DNA from: Trichopria drosophilae
Taxonomy: Eukaryota; Arthropoda; Insecta; Hymenoptera; Diapriidae
Assembly: GCA_030407085.1 (NCBI GenBank)
Contig: CM059585.1
Span: forward strand, 92,950,501 to 93,014,500
DNA length: 64,000 nt
Reading direction: 5' to 3'
The notes under the pieces: generated by a model
What the model was told of the DNA's origin: nothing
Database searches by the model: none
Seen by the model: only the letters and a program-made list of their open reading frames with translations
Translations under genes and position numbers: made by a program
Part shown: positions 62,211-64,000 of the stretch, in pieces
Position numbering within the stretch: the first letter of the stretch is position 1
Layout of the letters: every line of letters starts with the position of its first letter

Positions 62211-64000
62211 TTGGCCAGTTTTCAGAATGAAATTTCTAAGCGTTTTAATTTTTTTTTATTTGATCAATATTGCGATGTTTTTGGACACGTTCTCGGCTTG
62301 TACATGGTTTAGAATTATCCATTATATATATATATTAGGGTGTATCGAATTTTTTAAAATCGAAGTGAGTAGTGATAAAACGATAGTTTAAGATGCCCTA
62401 TTCTCGAAAAAAAATATAAAAAAAAATTAAAAAAAATATCTAGCATTCGCGCATGCGCGTCAAAAACGTCGTTTTTTGAGTGTTTTTTTTATTATTTTTC
62501 CTGTAACTTTGCGATTTTTTTTTCCTTGACTTTTTTTATCTTAAATTGTGCCCAGAGTATGCATCTTTAAGACCCAAATTACAAAAAAAAATTTTTCGCG
62601 CCTCTGAAGAATCGCTAAATATGCCCATTTTTGCCCCGTAACGATAATCCGCTGTAGCAAACCTGGTAAAAAACTGGCTATTCGAAAAAATAATATTTGA
62701 CAATATGTTTTTAAATTCGCTTTTTAATGTTTTAAATCAGACTTCATTTTCGTATTCAGCGACCTTAAAAATGATAAATATCATAACATATATCTTTATA
62801 TTTGTGCTCAGTTTTGCCTGCGCGTTAAAGGGGAATAAAAGCAGCAACTCAATTGCAAAGAGCACTCCATTCAACAGATGATTTCTCAGATTCACATTAA
62901 GTTTTTTTTACGTTTTAAAATGGATTTTGTAGGGTTTTCTCGTTCAAACTCTAACTGATTTGAAATCGTGGAGATCATTTTAAAATAAAATGGTTTCTTA
63001 ATAACACATGACCTTAATAATAGTATAAAGCGTATTTATTTAGACTTTTACTTAAGAGTATCTATAAAACTTGACTTGTTAGGAATTTTTGAGGACAGAT
63101 TTGAATTCAGTAGGTCAACAACCTTTGGGAATGTATTTTCTGCTGTTTGGTTCTTAATGTTCGGTCAAATTTTGTCGACCAGTGTTGTTATTATTACGCA
63201 CTCGCGTTCCTCTATCAGTTATTAAATGAAGCCAGACTGATACAAAAATGATTTCTTTTGATTTTAAAATTGGTTGGAAATAAATGGAGTTTCTTATCAA
63301 TCAGAATATTGATTCCCATTACGACATTTTAAGTTCATAGTCGAAATAAGCACTATGACTAAAATACGATTTGACGAGTTTTAGGCTGAATAATATAAAT
63401 TTATTTTATTACTTTACTAGAGTATTCTTTGTTTGGCTTCGTGAAGATAACTAAAAATGTTACTCAAGATGATTCTCAAGATCTCTGATGGAACTTATTC
63501 AGACATGAAATGACGTTTTGTTGAGTACTCAATATATGAATCAAATTTCCATATCGATAAAAAATTTGTTGGTTCTCTAGCCATTTTAAGTATATTGCTT
63601 AAGAAAACAAAGATCCAAATCGTTAATGATCGCTAAACATCCTGCTCGTGTAGGATTTAGATCAAAAAATTACACCGGCAGTTGAAATAAACTTGAAATT
63701 GAATCGTGTCTGAATCGCAATTGGATAATAACATCATCAAGCACTTTAGTGAAAACCTATGTGGTCGACGCACGAGGAATTACGAACAAACAACGCATTG
63801 AAGTGACCGACCTAACCGCAAGACAGTTGATGTTCACAATATTCTGCTTGTCTCATACAGTCGTCGTTAACTCTACTTACGCTGCTTAAGGCATTGTAAG
63901 TGCACAGGTTTGCTTTGCCCATAATTACGTTACATGAATACAATTACGTCACCCAAGGAAGATGGCGAAACTTTCAAACATTCTCAAACGCATTCAAGAA
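62211..64000. other. Unassigned stretch to the window end
   Basis: 62330-62640 has the phrase GGGTGTATCGAATTTTTTAAA, then poly-A/T tracts and CGCGCATGCGCG, and looks like old repeat DNA. No gene recognised to the right edge. Confidence 0.4.

Noticed and set aside
1..64000. tRNA, rRNA or CRISPR arrays
   Set aside because: I looked for tRNA B-box-like GGTTCGA(A/T)TCC words with cloverleaf context and for regularly spaced direct repeats with unique spacers. None held up. The periodic arrays found are minisatellites.

Overview
The window looks like AT-rich nuclear DNA of an insect. The evidence is one Rab26-type GTPase exon with canonical GT/AG splice sites, spliced small genes with TATA boxes, a Penelope-like reverse transcriptase relic, a retrotransposon gag ORF, and many DNA transposons with TA, TTAA or 8-bp target duplications. 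A hymenopteran is plausible, but the sequence alone does not prove it. Most of the window is non-coding and much of it is nested transposon debris. Most short ORFs here lie in repeats and are not genes.

Region by region. 1-520: a gag-like ORF on the minus strand runs off the left edge. 842-9356: an 8.5-kb DNA transposon with about 1-kb terminal inverted repeats carries one three-exon gene on the minus strand (7241 down to 1995). Its protein has a zinc-finger-like N-terminus, an XPG/FEN1-like nuclease signature and an acidic tail. The gene is broken by stops, frameshifts and a TTAA-flanked insertion. 11395-15171: a TA-flanked palindromic element, itself invaded by an element with an 8-bp target duplication and 32-bp tandem repeats. 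15.8-26.1 kb: two diverged copies of a small secreted cysteine-knot peptide gene on the minus strand. One is intact (24190-24651, with a proposed 5' UTR exon and TATA box near 25.9 kb). The other is dead (15869-15958, with a matching promoter near 19.6 kb). Several TIR elements lie between and inside them. 26.6-47 kb: piggyBac-like, mariner-like and unclassified MITEs, a Penelope-like fragment and a tiny retroelement insertion with a 16-bp duplication. 48676-48786: one Rab26 exon, with a GC-rich block 1.6-2.3 kb upstream (50.35-50.96 kb). 52-57.6 kb: dispersed repeats, a GC-rich tandem repeat of about 285 bp and a 43-45-bp minisatellite. 58-64 kb: mostly unassigned intergenic or intronic DNA.

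How it fits together. The only host genes I can support are the cysteine-knot peptide gene and the Rab26 exon. They show no functional link. The cysteine-knot locus is a tandem duplication in which one copy has died, and the space between and inside the copies has filled with inverted-repeat elements. The transposon at 842-9356 is the most unusual genetic unit: a recognisable full-length gene of a TE-associated XPG-like family between very long, nearly identical arms.
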